Assembly (NCBI RefSeq): GCF_040412425.1
Contig: NC_089749.1
Location: 41,237,739-41,301,738 of the forward strand
Reading direction: 5' to 3'
Source of the DNA: Macrobrachium rosenbergii
Lineage: Eukaryota; Arthropoda; Malacostraca; Decapoda; Palaemonidae
DNA: 64,000 nucleotides
In this document: positions 23,416-35,464 of the stretch, in pieces
Position numbering within the stretch: the first letter of the stretch is position 1
Layout: every line of letters begins with the position of its first letter
Program-made: the position numbers and the translations under genes
Notes under the pieces: model-generated
Told to the model about the DNA's origin: nothing
Database searches by the model: none
The model's input: the letters and a program-made list of their open reading frames with translations, nothing else

Positions 23416-25608
23416 TAGGAAATAAAGACAAAACTGATCCTCCACAAGAAAAACCGAAACCTTGAGAATCTCTTTATCTCCAAAAACCTGTGCTGGGACT
23501 AATCGTTCCCCAATACTCCCTCAAGACTTGGAAAGAGACCTCTAGTATACAAGGCAGTTCTCTTTCTCCTATATATGGCTGCAAGAACAGCAAAACATTA
23601 TTAAAAGAGGCTATATGGAGGCAGGAATAATAAAACATCTTAGAAGAGGCCTCCTTCTTGTGAACTGCATTAAAGCCATGAACATACCCAAGACAACCTT
23701 AGTGAAATGCAGCACAAATGAAGAAACTCAAAAACTAAATCATGACCATTTCTTCTTTTGGTTGTACACCAGACACCCAATTCATCAATCAGCAGAAATA
23801 CAACCAACTTGCCCTCTGACACAGAAGAATCAGGAAATATGGCTTAACCACCAAACATGCACCAGAGAGACCAGGGCAAAAACTAAAATGCTTGATGGTG
23901 GAAGAGCAGTAGTTGACTGCACTGCAGTAACTCCTGATAAGCTTCTACCAAGGGCTGAAAACTCCGCTACAGTCATTGATGACGAAGCCACTTGCTCTGG
24001 CTCAAAAGGAGAACTCTGATTTGGCTGAAAACCTGTAGGCTCAACAAAAAGATCTACATTCTGATCAGAAAAAATCTCACAACAACGAAAACGTTCCTGA
24101 ACCATGGGGGAATTGAAACCAGAACAGCAACCAGCTGTTTAAGGAAGAAACTCCCGCAACTGAAAAAGGAGCTGAAATCCTCAAAGCAGAACGATGATAG
24201 GTTACTAAAGGCAACTTCCTGCCTACCAGAAAAGGAGCCAAAATAGAGTGCTCTGCCAAAATCTCTATTGGCAGGCAATAATCATGCAGGCATTAGGCAC
24301 ACAAACAACAGTTGTGAAGGTGATAGGTGCATAGGAGATAGTCACCCAGGCAATGGGCACACAGGATAGGTGCGCAAGCAATAAGTGCAAAAACAATAAT
24401 TGCGCAGGATAGTTGCACAGGCTCACAAGAGGGGCAACTACAGAATCTACAGACTGAGGGAGAAAACCTGAGGGGTACAATGCACAAGAGAGAGGTGCCC
24501 AGGGGTGCAGCATTGCAGCAAAATGCGCAGAACTTCGCTAGACACAGGCAACCAGTGTACATTCATGATAGCTGAAGAAAGCCACAATACACAGGAAAGC
24601 AGACGAGTCTAGACTTCTCTCTAGAAACTACGTGATACCAAATACTAGTCTTAATCTGCTAATGATCCTTAGCTACAAAGGATTCAAGAACAACTACCCT
24701 AAAAAGCACAGGAAACTTTCTTCTACAAGTCATCTTTAGCTGATTTCTTACTACCTGGTAGCAGCAGCAAAACCAACATAAACATTGCCAGATGGAATCG
24801 AAGCATCACTCTATCAAGTGGAACCAAAGTGGTTAAAATTAAACACAGGAAAAACACCAGGTGACTCCTCTTATTCTCTCCCGAGCGATCCTATTGAAGA
24901 ATGAATTCTGGCGCCACTAACGGCGGAACTGGCACTGCTGGCATTGGGACTGGCACCTCTGATGCCAGACTGAACAAATGAAAGAGGCAACAGGCACATA
25001 CAGTATCTGCACCACTTTCTGACATGTCCCAATTCCCTGTTGCTCCAGGCTAAGAGGGAGCAAGACAGGATGGGCCACGGACAAGGCAAGCCACAAGAGG
25101 GGGCGTTGACCTTTCCTCCAACATGGAGATATACCTGAACTTACCGAGACTCATGGGAGAGTAGCACAGGATAAAACAGAAAACCTAGCAAAACTTACAG
25201 CAAGTGAACATGAAATATGACACAACCCTATCAAATCTAATGCCCTGAATCATTACCTTAGTTGGAGTAACAGATCAAAGAGAAGCAGCAGAGGACCCAT
25301 CTAGTTACTAGAAGGGGAACCAGACAAAACATACAACCCTTTAACTCCTTTAACATAAGTCTTACAAGACCTATCCTCATATTTAGCTGTTTCTACAAAA
25401 TAACAAGCTCTCTTCACTTGCAGTCAATTTCCGCATGATTCCGTTAGACTATGATTCACATCGATTATTCCAATTATGATCCTTCCCTCAGCAGTACACG
25501 CATCTAATGAGGGTCAATAAAACTGCAATGATGCCTTAGAGGTTCTTGCCAATCAAATGTTCAAAATAAAATAAAAGAAAACCCAACACACACCAACAGA
25601 AAACCGAG
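23416..25608 (-). pseudogene. DIRS copy G, gag-like region
   Basis: Colinear with the gag region of copy B. The block at 23500-23590 (TTCCCCAATACTCCCTCAAGACTTGG...CTATATATGGCTGCAAGAACAGC) matches 42435-42515. 23880-24075 matches 42895-43090, including GATCTACATTCTGATCAGAA. 25025-25110 (TTCCCTGTTGCTCCAGGC) matches 44050-44130. A 91-codon minus frame at 23830-24105 contains QNVDLFVEPTGFQPNQ. A low-complexity stretch at 24260-24450 repeats GGCACACAGG/GGTGCA-type units. Frames are broken. Confidence 0.7.
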
Positions 25609-26005
25609 TACAGTGGGTCCCCACTAGATCGTGGATCAGCATTCATGCCTACAGTTAATAGCAGGTTTTTCTGTGGACTGTATCTCCAAATATATCGCGG
25701 ATAATTCACTAATTCGCATTTTTTTTGTAGAACAATATTCACTAATTACTGCACTACAATTTCATTTTATTTTCATGACTAAATACATTTTTTATGGTAC
25801 AAAAATTATTAACTTTCAAATATTAATATTAAGGTAAACAGGAAAATAATCCTGCAAAATCACAAAACAGCTTACCAATGTACATAAGCACCTCAGTTCA
25901 ACCCTCTCTCTATGAAAAAACAGCAAAATATCAATAAAATGTTTTGTCATTTACAGAATCCATTTTTACTGTATTATACTGATCTATTATTTTCATCGTA
26001 ATATA

Positions 26006-26268
26006 GACAGTCCCCGCTTACCAGCAGCATTGATTAACAGCATTTCGGTGTTACGGTGCTTGGCTAGCAATGTTGTTAACCGGATTTTCGGCGCCAGTAA
26101 GTGGTTTATTGGCATTGGTAAATGGTTTATCAGTGCCGATAACCAGTTAACAGGGCTGTTAAGCAGTTTATCGGCGCTATTATCGCTGATTTTCAGTTAT
26201 CAGCGATTTTCGGTTAATGGCGCTTGGGCAGGAACACAAGCCCCACCATTAACCGGGGACTGCCTTTG
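26006..26268. mobile_element. MITE, family X (second copy, nested in T2)
   Basis: Starts GACAGTCCCCGCTTACC and ends ACCGGGGACTGCCTTTG, with TA outside each end. The interior has repeated TATCGGCGCTATTATCGC-type motifs and shares structure with the copy at 3907-4146. Confidence 0.7.
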
Positions 26269-26425
26269 TACAAAAAATCGATCATCCCAACATTTGTAAT
26301 TGTTTTTACTGTAGGTACATGTTGGCATATTTTTTTCTTTTTCTTTCTCTGATTTACTGAATTGTACTTCATTACAAGTTTAGTTGATTCTATGATTATC
26401 ACAAATTTCCTCAGCTAGTTTAACC

Positions 26426-26430
<5 letters not shown>

Positions 26431-26514
<84 letters not shown>
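26431..26514. repeat. (CT)n microsatellite
   Basis: About 84 bp of uninterrupted CT. The minus frame through it is an Arg-Glu artefact. Confidence 0.97.
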
Positions 26515-26515
<1 letters not shown>

Positions 26516-27197
26516 ATGTACAAAATTGAAAATAATAATTCCATTAATACATTCATAATTCTTTTAGCAACCAAAAAATTATTTTCCTAATTCTTTCAGT
26601 ACAGTATGCGCACTCAGCTGTCTCAGAATGTCAACATTACAAATGTCATGACAATCGGTTTTCATTATAAATATTACGATGATAACAGATCAATGCATGT
26701 AGTACACTATAAATGGATTTTGTAAGTGAAATAACATTTTATCAATATTTTGCTGTGTTTACATTAATATCAATATTTGAAAATTAGTAAATCATTGTAA
26801 CATATACATACAGAAGAGAATATTTTATCACTCTTGATTGCATTTATAATTTGGTACTTTTTTTCACTGCATATTTAAATATTCAAGTACTGTGCAGTAC
26901 AGTATTTAACTCTTACTTGTGAATTCCCAATGTTTCCCCTGTCTACTTGTGAATTCCCAATGTTTCCCAGAAAATGGGACAGCTTCAATATTGTATGAGA
27001 GAAAATGGCTATGCTTGAATGTAGGAGGGACTTAAGTTTAGTTTTCTCACATAGCTGTAAGCCATATATTCTTAAGGGTAATGTTGTGAGATGACTTTGA
27101 AATTACATTAAGGGGTTTTAGGATGATAGTTTAAGGTATATTTGGTGTTTGAACTATTAAAATAAGCAGTTATATGCATTTTTATGGGGAGAGACTT

Positions 27198-27440
27198 AAC
27201 AATCTTTCTACCTCCTACTGAAACTGGTGACACAAGTAGACTGACAGGCTACAAGTGTTTGTACCTAACAGTTCCCCTGGTGGGAGGTGGGGGAAGCAGA
27301 TGGATCAAAAACAGGTATTTATAGAAAACCAAGTGTTTTTTCTTTTTATTTTGCAATCTGTCAACAACCCACTATCATGGAAGTAAAAGCTATATAATGG
27401 AGAGGTGAGGCTTATTTTAAAATAATATTCTATACAGCAA
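27198..27440 (-). mobile_element. 5' inverted terminal repeat of DIRS copy G
   Basis: Closely matches the right end of copy B (52030-52258). Shared blocks include GTTTGTACCTAACAGTTCCCC, GAAGTAAAAGCTATATAATGG and AGAGGTGAGG. It ends about 40 bp from the CRYL1 exon donor at 27478. Confidence 0.75.
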
Positions 27441-27477
27441 TAAATAAGGTAGTTTAACCAAATTGGTATCTACATAC

Positions 27478-27583
27478 CTTTTATGCACTGGATCTGTTGA
27501 TCAGCTGTCAATTTTCCACGAAGCAATCCTGATTCTTTTAGGGTCTTTAACTGTTTCTTGATATTGTCCAAAGCTGACGAAAT
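27478..27583 (-). CDS. CRYL1: CRYL1 internal exon (helical segment after the Rossmann beta-2)
   Basis: 106-nt exon between a ttacttcag acceptor and a gtatgt donor. It encodes [19 protein letters not shown], then [16 protein letters not shown]. The spacing and residues match the amphipathic segment of animal CRYL1 proteins that follows the NAD-binding loop. It starts in phase 0, matching the end of the exon at 52344, and ends with a single G (phase 1), matching the two-base start of the exon at 4757. It was too short to stand out as an open frame and was found by reading the minus strand. The flanking introns are about 24.8 kb upstream and 22.6 kb downstream. The 5' terminus of DIRS copy G lies only about 40 bp past the donor. 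Confidence 0.9.
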
Positions 27584-27599
27584 CTGAAGTAAAAATACC

Positions 27600-28390
27600 A
27601 TGCAAACTAACTTCACCCAAGAATACAAATTTGTTACATTTTTTTTATACCAAAGTGATCGATTTCAAGGCACATAACAACACCAGCTTGTCACTGTTAA
27701 TAGTAATGTTTTTAAGGAATTACTAATAATCTGTACCTACCTCTTCAATCATAATAACAATCATGAACATTTTAACAAGAGACTGTCCCTTAATGGGATT
27801 ACATGTGAAATGAATTTTCTTCATTTTTCTGTCCTGAGCACTTTCTACCTGAATTCCCATTTGATCAATCTTCCTTCAACCCCATTTTCCACAGTTTCCT
27901 TAATTTTCCCACAAGTCTTCCTTCAACTACTAATATATCTACTTCACTAACTGTTCTTCATCCTATCTCATCACCTACCCAAAACATCTCAATCTTCGGG
28001 GTCCAAGTCCATTTTCCAGCCTATGGGCACCACCTCACTCTGCCACTTCCTCAGTTGCAGCATGATTTTCCCTCTGCACTCCGGCCATGATTCTTAACAT
28101 TATAATAGTCACCCTCTTTCAAAATCTCATTATTTTGCTAGTGCCATGCTTCTGAAGCACAGGGTAGTACTGTATGGGCCTTATGCATTCATCAACTCTT
28201 TGCTCCGACCAGGATGTTGCTACTTTTTTCTTTTATCATCTTCTCAATACCTGCTTCAGAGAGCAATGTGCCGCCAAGGTAACATAAATGTTTTCCCTCC
28301 TCTTCTATCTAGCCTTCTACCACAATATCATTCGCCACCTCTCTCTTTTCCTTAATTGTTCTTATGCATTTTTGGTATTCTAGATAGTGC
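27600..28390. other. Low-complexity intron sequence
   Basis: T/C-rich sequence directly upstream of the CRYL1 acceptor. I see no transposon termini or coding signal. Confidence 0.5.
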
Positions 28391-28394
28391 TGGA

Positions 28395-28905
28395 ATGTCA
28401 TTCCTCCTAAAAAACAGATTTTGATGCAGGGAAAACCTATTTTTGGTAGCCCCTGTGAGCCCTCAAAGGAGTTACCTCATGGTCCCTAGAGGGCTCCATA
28501 AGATAGACCAACCAATTTCAAAGAATTCTCTTCTAGTTGATCTTGGCCAGTATAGAGCACATTGACAATGATAGCGTATAGGACTCAAGTAAAGAGGGCT
28601 CTTTCTCTCGTCTACAGTGACTGCCTAGGTTCAATTCCTATTCTCAACCTGCGGATGTGGCAACAACGCATCACACGTCAGCTATTATTGTCAACCAAGC
28701 AATCTGAGTGAGACTATTTACTCATTACTCTCTTTCAGGCTATGCAGGATAACTATTCAACTAACCCCATTGCCTTTTCGTCAAGGAAAGTGGGTGAGCT
28801 TGAGGACTCACAGTGGCTACCAAAAATGGTTTTTTCTTACGTCAAAACTTATTTTTTGATAGCGTAGCTGCTCTTCGTCCTCAAAGGAGCTTACCAAAGT
28901 AATTA
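28395..28905. repeat. Copy A 3' ITR plus internal complementary region
   Basis: The left ITR begins near 28425 (GGGAAAACCTATTTTTGGTAGCC). At 28795-28850 its complement recurs (GGACTCACAGTGGCTACCAAAAATGG). A segment complementary to the far right end of the element follows at 28845-28900 (ATTTTTTGATAGCGTAGC...CGTCCTCAAAGGAG). The two joined pieces form an ICR as in DIRS1. Confidence 0.75.
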
Positions 28906-29403
28906 GCAGGTGACGAAATGGCTTAAGCTCTTAAATTTCAATCCCAACAACCCATATAACATTTTGGTCCAAGGTTAAGCCACAAGTTATTAACCACATT
29001 CTTTATTCCAGATAACCATAGGGTTTGGCAGTAAAGGACATGAAACTAAGCACAAACGTATAAATATTAGGATTTAGTTCTAAAGTGAATTACCTAAATA
29101 TGCTGGGTGTGGTTGTGGTATTGTTGCACTTTTCTCAGTGATATCTAGCATACCCTCTACATCAAGAAGACCCCTAGTTTTCTGCCATAGTGCCTAAGGG
29201 GTCAGGACTTACCATACCACCTACTAAAACATAGTGTAGTCAAATTTGTTCGAGCTCATGGAGACATGTTTTAGGAATACTGTTTCTGATGACCACCTTG
29301 TACGCTAGGAGACTTCTTTGAAAGAAACATTTCCGAAGAAAGCCAACGATGCACTTACTTTCGAGATGTCGTGCGACTTAGGAAAGGAATAGGGTCTTGC
29401 ATT

Positions 29404-29751
29404 TTAATAAAGGACACTTAACAGTATTCTCAGCCCATGAAGAAAGAGTGGTTTGTTTGTGCTAAGGTGTAGGAAAATCGAACCCTCTGGAATGTTTGCT
29501 TTGACCTCTAGGTAGACCCTAAGTGCCTGAACCAACCACAATGTTTTATCTGACAAATTCAGCTTCCTTATCAGAATAGGAGACTTCGTTTTTAAAGGGT
29601 TCTCATTCTTGGCCAGGAATGATGGGCCAGGGGACAATAACAAATGATGGTTAAGTGTTTGAGTGATATCGCGTTCTCCCCGTCTAAGAGAGTCCAGTTC
29701 ACTAATACAAGCTCCTGCTGCCAAAGCAGTCAAGATCGCCTTTTGCAACAT
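29404..29751 (-). pseudogene. Tyrosine recombinase fragment, copy A
   Basis: 115-codon frame covering box I and downstream of a DIRS tyrosine recombinase, which integrates circular DNA without target duplication. It reads LTALAAGACISELDSLRRGE. In the family the residue before ISE is the catalytic Arg; here it is Cys. Downstream, SDKTLWLVQALRVYLE matches the LCPVRVLRRYLK segment of copy C. The HxxR and Tyr boxes are not recognisable below 29404. Confidence 0.72.
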
Positions 29752-29978
29752 ATGAAGATCGCCTTTTGCAACATATGAGTTGTAGTTGTATTGGGCCCAC
29801 TGAATTGAGGGGTTGACAGAAGCTTAAGTACCTTATTCAGGGACCAGGTAATTGGAAGCCTTGCAGGAGCAGGAAGATCAGAGAAGGAAAGTAACAATTT
29901 CTACAATAGAATCAATACCAAACCAAAGGATGGATAGCATTACTGTATTGAGAGGAGGTACATGCTAACCTGACCTAT

Positions 29979-30290
29979 TCATGCAGGGACATTGCAGTCC
30001 TGTTGTCCAAGACCAACAAAATTTGTGTCCCTTTTGGAGGTTTCAGCTTTCTGAGAGACAGAAAGACAGCTGATATGACACCTCCTCAGAGCAGGTGACC
30101 ACCTCCCTGCTACCTGACAATCCACCCAATGGCCTCCCCAATCCGTCAAGGAGGCATCCATGTGGATTATCACTTGTACAGATGGAGGAGCCAGGGTAAC
30201 CTGTTTTGCCAGAGACCCCTTCCAAGTCCATGGCTGGAGTATCTCCCCAACTTTTTGACTCCTTTGATGAAGCCGATTGCAAATCTTTCT
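29979..30290 (-). pseudogene. RNase H fragment, copy A
   Basis: The minus frame reads VIIHMDASLTDWGGHW, the first catalytic Asp box of DIRS/Ty3-type RNase H (TDAS.. in copy B), then VDCQVAGRWSP. Upstream of it the frame is cut at 30299 by a solo LTR. The remaining RNase H motifs are lost or frameshifted. Confidence 0.72.
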
Positions 30291-30299
30291 TGTTGCATG

Positions 30300-31249
30300 T
30301 GTTGTGGTGTAGAATAGACAGGGAAATTAGATAGAAAAGAGAGAGAGAGAGAGAGGGAGATAGAAAGAGAAAAAGTTAGGAGAGAGAGAGAGAGAGAGAG
30401 AGAAATAAAAATAAAGAGAGAGGCAAAGAACACAGTGATAACACCCAAATGCTGTTGTGTCATGTTATCAATACGTGGGATGTTTACATGAACTATTGCA
30501 GTATATCGTGTTGAAGCCATAAAAACAGTCGTAAAAGTGAGAAATAATGGCCTCGCGATTGAAGCTAACCAAAACATGAGTCAGCACAGTCTAAATGCTT
30601 ACAACAGCTGATTCTATAGCCCCGCCTTCTCAGGAAGGTGTTTTCGTGGAAGTTCCAGGAATTTGGGGGTTGGCTCAAGTGATGTACTTCTTCAACCTCC
30701 AATCAATTATGTTTGGGAGGGGTCTTTCACACACCCTCCTAAGATCACCTCCTATCAAGTCCTCTAAGGAGAGATTTGAATCACACCCACTACAGTCCTT
30801 CCAATCAGCTACTTGAAGGGGAGGCCTTGCAGATTAGTCCTTCCAATAAGGCTAGAAGGAGGTGGAGATTGCAGATAGCAAGTTTTTCTTGGGGGTTCGA
30901 CGAGTTAGAGACCTACGAGGAGAGCAGAGTCAGAACTGTGTCCTTCAAGGGAGAGCACGTCTCCCCTCGCTTCAGTGTTCCCCATATAGACTTAGTCAAG
31001 AGTAATTCGTTTTCTATCATTGTACTGATCTTTATAATACTAAGTACTAATTAAAGTGAAGAAATTACCGATCTCGTCTCTATACGCCTTTCTGAGAGAT
31101 ATCAATACTTATAATAATAAATAGATAGCACATCATCCATGAAGAAAATCTGAAGGACACCTCGAAAGAAACCAAGGTAAGAAGAGAAAGACTAAAATCT
31201 ATACAAACACATAACAAAGAACATAAAAAGGGAGAGATAACTCCTAACA
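30300..31249. mobile_element. Probable solo LTR (950 bp, CATG duplication)
   Basis: A 950-bp block between the RT and RNase H of copy A. It starts TGTTGTGGTG and ends CCTAACA (TG...CA, short inverted ends), with CATG directly outside both ends (30296-30299, 31250-31253). The interior has a GA microsatellite and a GC-richer segment (30600-31000) but no coding frame I recognise. A 4-bp duplication fits Ty3/gypsy-type integration. The limits rest on this duplication and on the interruption of the host element. Confidence 0.6.
30339..30425. repeat. (GA)n microsatellite
   Basis: Interrupted GA repeats, inside the probable solo LTR. Confidence 0.9.
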
Positions 31250-31259
31250 CATGTGATAG

Positions 31260-32011
31260 CCAGAATATTTACATTTTTTAGTTGCACAACCTGAAGATTG
31301 GGTCTACCACAGATACCCATCATATGTTCCAACTGACGTCTGAAAATGCTGAGCAGTGCAAGGAACCTTTTCAGGTCCTTCCTTACTCTGTTCTAAATAT
31401 TGGTGAAAAGAGACAACTGGCTGTGAAGAGTATCCCAACAAAGTTCCAGCCACTGGAAGCGTCTGCTGGGTGTCAGGCGGGATTTGTTCCAATTTATTAG
31501 AAAACCTTTTGACTGGAGTCTGTCAACTAACACTCTTAGGTTCCATAAGCACTCTTCTCTGGTAGGCTGCCAGATTAGCCAATTGTCTAGGTATGTTACC
31601 AGTTGAATTCCTTCTTTTCTGAGTTCTCGGACAACTACTGCTGCTAATTTTGTAAAAACTCTTGGGGCAATGTTTAGCCCAAAGGGCATGACTCTGAATC
31701 TGTACATTTCCTTCCCTATCCTGAACACTAGGAAGCTGCGGAAGGGAATGGCGATAGGGATGTGCCAGTATACGTCTTTCAGATATATAGAAGCATTCCC
31801 GGTCCCCTGTGGAATGACTGAACATACTTGGGCAACAGCAGTCATCCGAAACTTGTGGCAAACAATGTTTGTTAAATTTTGACAAGTCGAGGATCACCCT
31901 CCGTTTGGAAGAATCCTTCTTGGGGACACTGAAGAGACATGCTTGGTGGCAAATATATGTATGTTTCTCTATGGCTCCCTTTAAAAGGGCATTCTGCCCA
32001 TAATCTTCCAA
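31260..32011 (-). pseudogene. DIRS reverse transcriptase, copy A
   Basis: Two overlapping frames cover most of the RT. The upstream frame (31523-32011) has FSVPKKDSSKRRVILDLSKF (fingers). The downstream frame (31393-31845) has YLKDVYWHIPI (motif A, catalytic Asp), FRVMPFGLNIAPRVFTK (motif B), and VTYLDNWLIW (motif C, with LDNW where many elements have LDDW). KGFLINWNKSRLTPS (thumb) and the linker VRKDLKRFLALLSIF follow. One frameshift separates the frames; the other motifs are in good condition for a dead copy. Confidence 0.85.
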
Positions 32012-32066
32012 AAAGGGGTCCGATTTTTGGAAAAACCTCTTTAGAGGGAGGAGGATGAGACCACTT

Positions 32067-32608
32067 TCACCCTAGCTCATTGAAGATAATACTATGTCCC
32101 CAAGGGGAGGACTTCCATTGCATGTGATGCTGCAGCAACGACCCCCCCACCGTGCAATTTCTATTGAGCTCCACCTCTTCCTTTGCCTTTGATAGGCATT
32201 CCAGGAGTTGCTTTTCCTTTTTCCAGGTAGGAGCATCTTTGAACACTTCGAAAAGGATGGTTTTGCTACTGTTGTCCCTTCTGTTTTTGAGGGAATCCTT
32301 TAGGGGTGACTGGAGGCTTAAATGACTCCAAGTCATAATGAACCTTCTTTGGTTTAGGAAAAGGAAACTCCCTAGTCCTTTGCTTCCCGAGATTCCCCTT
32401 TTCCAAGGAGAGCACATATTGTACAATTCTGTTGTCGAGTTTGTTCACTGAGTTGAGGCACAACAGACTCCTCAAAAAGGTCCTTACAGAAGGGGGTAGA
32501 ATGTAATATGGAGGTTGCACTGGGAAGTGACATATTGGAGCCTGCCAATGTTTCCATTCGAGCCTTTATGCAGCACTCTAGAAAATCATAGTGCCCCATA
32601 GGGTCCAC
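32067..32608 (-). pseudogene. gag-like region, copy A
   Basis: Three overlapping minus frames with short homology to DIRS gag-like proteins by position only: upstream of the RT, basic and Ser/Lys-rich (SPLKDSLKNRRDNSS, APTWKKEKQLLECLS). I see no zinc knuckle. Function in particle formation is inferred from position. Confidence 0.45.
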
Positions 32609-32609
32609 G

Positions 32610-33508
32610 TAAGTGATTTGGCCACAACAGCAAGTATTGTTTTGGAAGATTCTAGAAGCCTTCTAATGGCAACTTTCAGCATAGTAGCAGAGGTTATGAT
32701 ACTGAGGAGGTGGAGCCTGGCAAGAAATTTAGCTTCGGATATAAACTCAATCCCAGCTATGATATCTTTTCCTATTTAACATGTCCAATAAATTTTAGCA
32801 AAAGTGGAAAATTCCACAAAAATTTATCCACAGAAATATATAATCATATATGAGAATTCCTGGGGTTCAAGAGCCGCCCCCAACCACGTCAAGATGGTCC
32901 CACATCAAGGGGGAACTGTATACTATAAATCTAATTTGTTTATCAGGCCCACGCTACTCGCAAGTCACAGCTAAAGCTATAGGCTACATAAGACAGTACT
33001 TCAATGAAAATATTTTTCCAAAGGAAAATTTTTAATAAGCTAGGTACTTATAAATTGAGTACAATTTCAATGCCCGTTATATGAAAACATAAAAGTTTAA
33101 TAGTCACACAGTCAAACAAACATAACAAACATTTTCCTAGTGACACCGCTATTGGTGGAGCAATACCTGCTGAAAGTAGGTCTGTGAAGGAAAACATTGT
33201 ATAATCTGATACAAGTTCCCTGATATTAAAGATAATTGGGGAGCGTTATAAAAAAACTATTCAGTTTGGTAATTAAGTTCTAAAATTAACCAAATGGTTT
33301 AATTAATACCAAGGTTTGGAAGTTGAGCTCAGTTAAAAGCCGGTACAACTGTACAGTATAGTGTACATGAACGATTAGGCTACTACTAATCAAAAGGAAA
33401 ATGAAATAGCCTAGCTTATCTACCCTGTAGCCCAAAATAACTATTAATATGAAAGATATGTAATACCAATGATCTTCTTGAACAACACTGTTTTAAAATC
33501 ATTATATA
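32610..33508. other. 5' part of copy A without coding signal
   Basis: AT-rich sequence between the gag-like region and Tigger derivative T3. Nothing coding is recognisable. Confidence 0.4.
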
Positions 33509-35311
33509 CACTAAACATCCCTTATTCACAGGGGATGCATACCATACGCTCCTGGGGATAGCAAAATCTGCAAATACTTAAAACCCTTCTAAAAACACTT
33601 AGAACTGCCCATTTTGATGGTTCAAACACAAAAAAAAATCTAAAAATCTCATACAGTTATTATCCTACTTACGATGGGGTTAGGTTCCAAAAAACCCATT
33701 GCTTGTTGGAAATAACGTATATTGAATATAGCCTACCCTACACCAGGGTATTCAGTACCATGTGTATATATATGGTAGCCTAGCCTACACTAAACATATC
33801 GTAATTATTAATATCAGCTAATTCTGGAGGTTCATGCAGACTGACTTATGATAATTTAATACAATGAGAAATTGAACAACAAACATGAATTAGCTTAGCC
33901 TACACTATGGTATATCATATACATATATGGTAGCCTAGCCTACATTATACTGTACTCTATATTCACATATTAATATTGTACCATACATACATCAGCGTAA
34001 CGAATATGTATCTTTTCCATGGATCTTTGAAAATGTTAGGCTTTACTTCACTGTATCCAATAATATTGTATATGTTCTTATATTGCTTTTATAATATAAA
34101 TTGTAACCATAGCGATCAACGTTTTGGTTTGGAAATCGATTATGCGGTAAGTTTATTTCGCCGTATTTAACTCAGTTCAGAGTGTTTTTCTTGTTTCTAG
34201 CTAGCGTAAATGAATCTCTAGATACTTTATTCATGTGGGGCAAGGTTATTTTTCGTTACATGAAGTGCTTTCAAGTCGAAATATAACTTAAATACGCCTC
34301 GTTGTGAAATTAATTTAGCAATTTTTTTCGTTAATCCATAACGTTGGCCGTTTGGGGGCATGTTTGGTTTGTGTGAAAAAAATAAAGATTCCGTTTGCCA
34401 TTTTCACTTGACTTCATCATAATACGAGTTTTACGTATTTATCTTTTACCAGCGTGAAAAAAGCAGTAATCTGTGTTCTTTCATACCCAGTAGTTTTGAT
34501 TAAAATACTTTCTATCCAATTTTATTTATGGTAAAGTTTCATCCATTTGCTGATGCACGATAATTTATAGTCATTAGCAGCTTGAACATTGTTTTCTCAG
34601 CTTCAGCTACAACTTGCAGCTTAAATTTAGCAGTATATTTCCTTGCCAATTTTTAATCCATAGCGAATAAGGGTATAATATAAAATATACGAGTCCTATT
34701 CTACTTAACGTCATTTGTAACATAACTACGGTAATTGTTTACTACCGTTCGATAGCTGAAATACAAGCAAAACAGATGTTGTTACCCGATTCGGTTATAA
34801 GCAAACCAGCATTTTCTCGTTCGGTTGTTTATGGCTGTACGCATTTACGCAGGAGTATAACGTTACTAACAATACTTTTATCATTCTCTTTTACATTTTT
34901 AACTAAAAGATGGGATAAAGAGATGGAGGAAAAGAAGTTGGTCTATTGTAATTTGGTCTCTCTCACTGCCTGATTGTACCCTGCTGCCTGTACCCGCGTG
35001 AAATTTAAAAATATTTTCTCAATATTGTTTTATCGGTATTAATTCCTTACCCCATGGCAAAATAGAATTATCGTAAGGCGAATTATCGTAACTCGAGCGC
35101 TACCTGGGTACCTGAGTATTTTAATAGTTTTATCACAAAAAGTGCATTTAGTCATGAAAATATGAAAATACAGTAATTAGTGAATATTTATCAGCGAAAA
35201 ATACCACAAATGGGCAAATTTTCCATGAATAATGTGTATATATGTTCCATAGAGAAATCCACAAATCGGTGAGTTCGCGAATCATGAGAACGCGAGTACA
35301 GGGGTTTACTG
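33509..35311. mobile_element. Tigger-derived MITE T3, split by another element
   Basis: 33509-33654 matches the left half of the 350-bp MITEs (GCAAATACTTAAAACCC, AAAAACACTTAGAACTGCC) and 35109-35311 the right half (CCTGAGTATTTTAATAGTTTTATC...). Together they make one standard copy. A 1.45-kb block beginning CAGTTATTATCC sits between them at the TA of CTTATACCTGAG. Confidence 0.8.
33656..35108. mobile_element. 1.45-kb TA-inserting element without ORF
   Basis: Left end CAGTTATTATCCTACTTACGAT; the complement of the right end reads CAGGTAGCGCTCGAGTTACGAT. These are imperfect inverted ends with a shared TTACGAT motif. The insertion point is a TA inside MITE T3. No transposase is recognisable; the interior is AT-rich. 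It is probably a non-autonomous Tc1/mariner-type element. Confidence 0.55.
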
Positions 35312-35464
35312 GACTTCAATATAATTAAACAATGTCTGTCGGCTAACTAAGAATGCAACGTAACACTTAAACGAAACCTAATTCTCTCCTTGTGGAAGAC
35401 GTGACGCTGCTGTTGGTGCCGGCTTTTAACTTTCATGAAATTAGCTACCAGCTAAACTTTTTTT

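Larger units (their letters stand above)
25611..27195 (+). mobile_element. Tigger element T2, transposase deleted
   Basis: It starts CAGTGGGTCCCC after TA (25609-25610). The right end carries the opposite subterminal block (GATGACTTTGAAATTACATTAAGG...), but its extreme end is eroded near 27190. No transposase remains. The interior contains MITE X2 and a CT microsatellite. It interrupts the 5' untranslated/terminal part of DIRS copy G: the sequence ACAGAAAACCGAG before it and CTACAAGTGTTTGTACCTA after it are contiguous in copy B (52028-52115). Confidence 0.75.

Noticed and set aside
26380..26574. Arg-Glu repeat protein frame
   Set aside because: Produced by the (CT)n microsatellite at 26431-26514.
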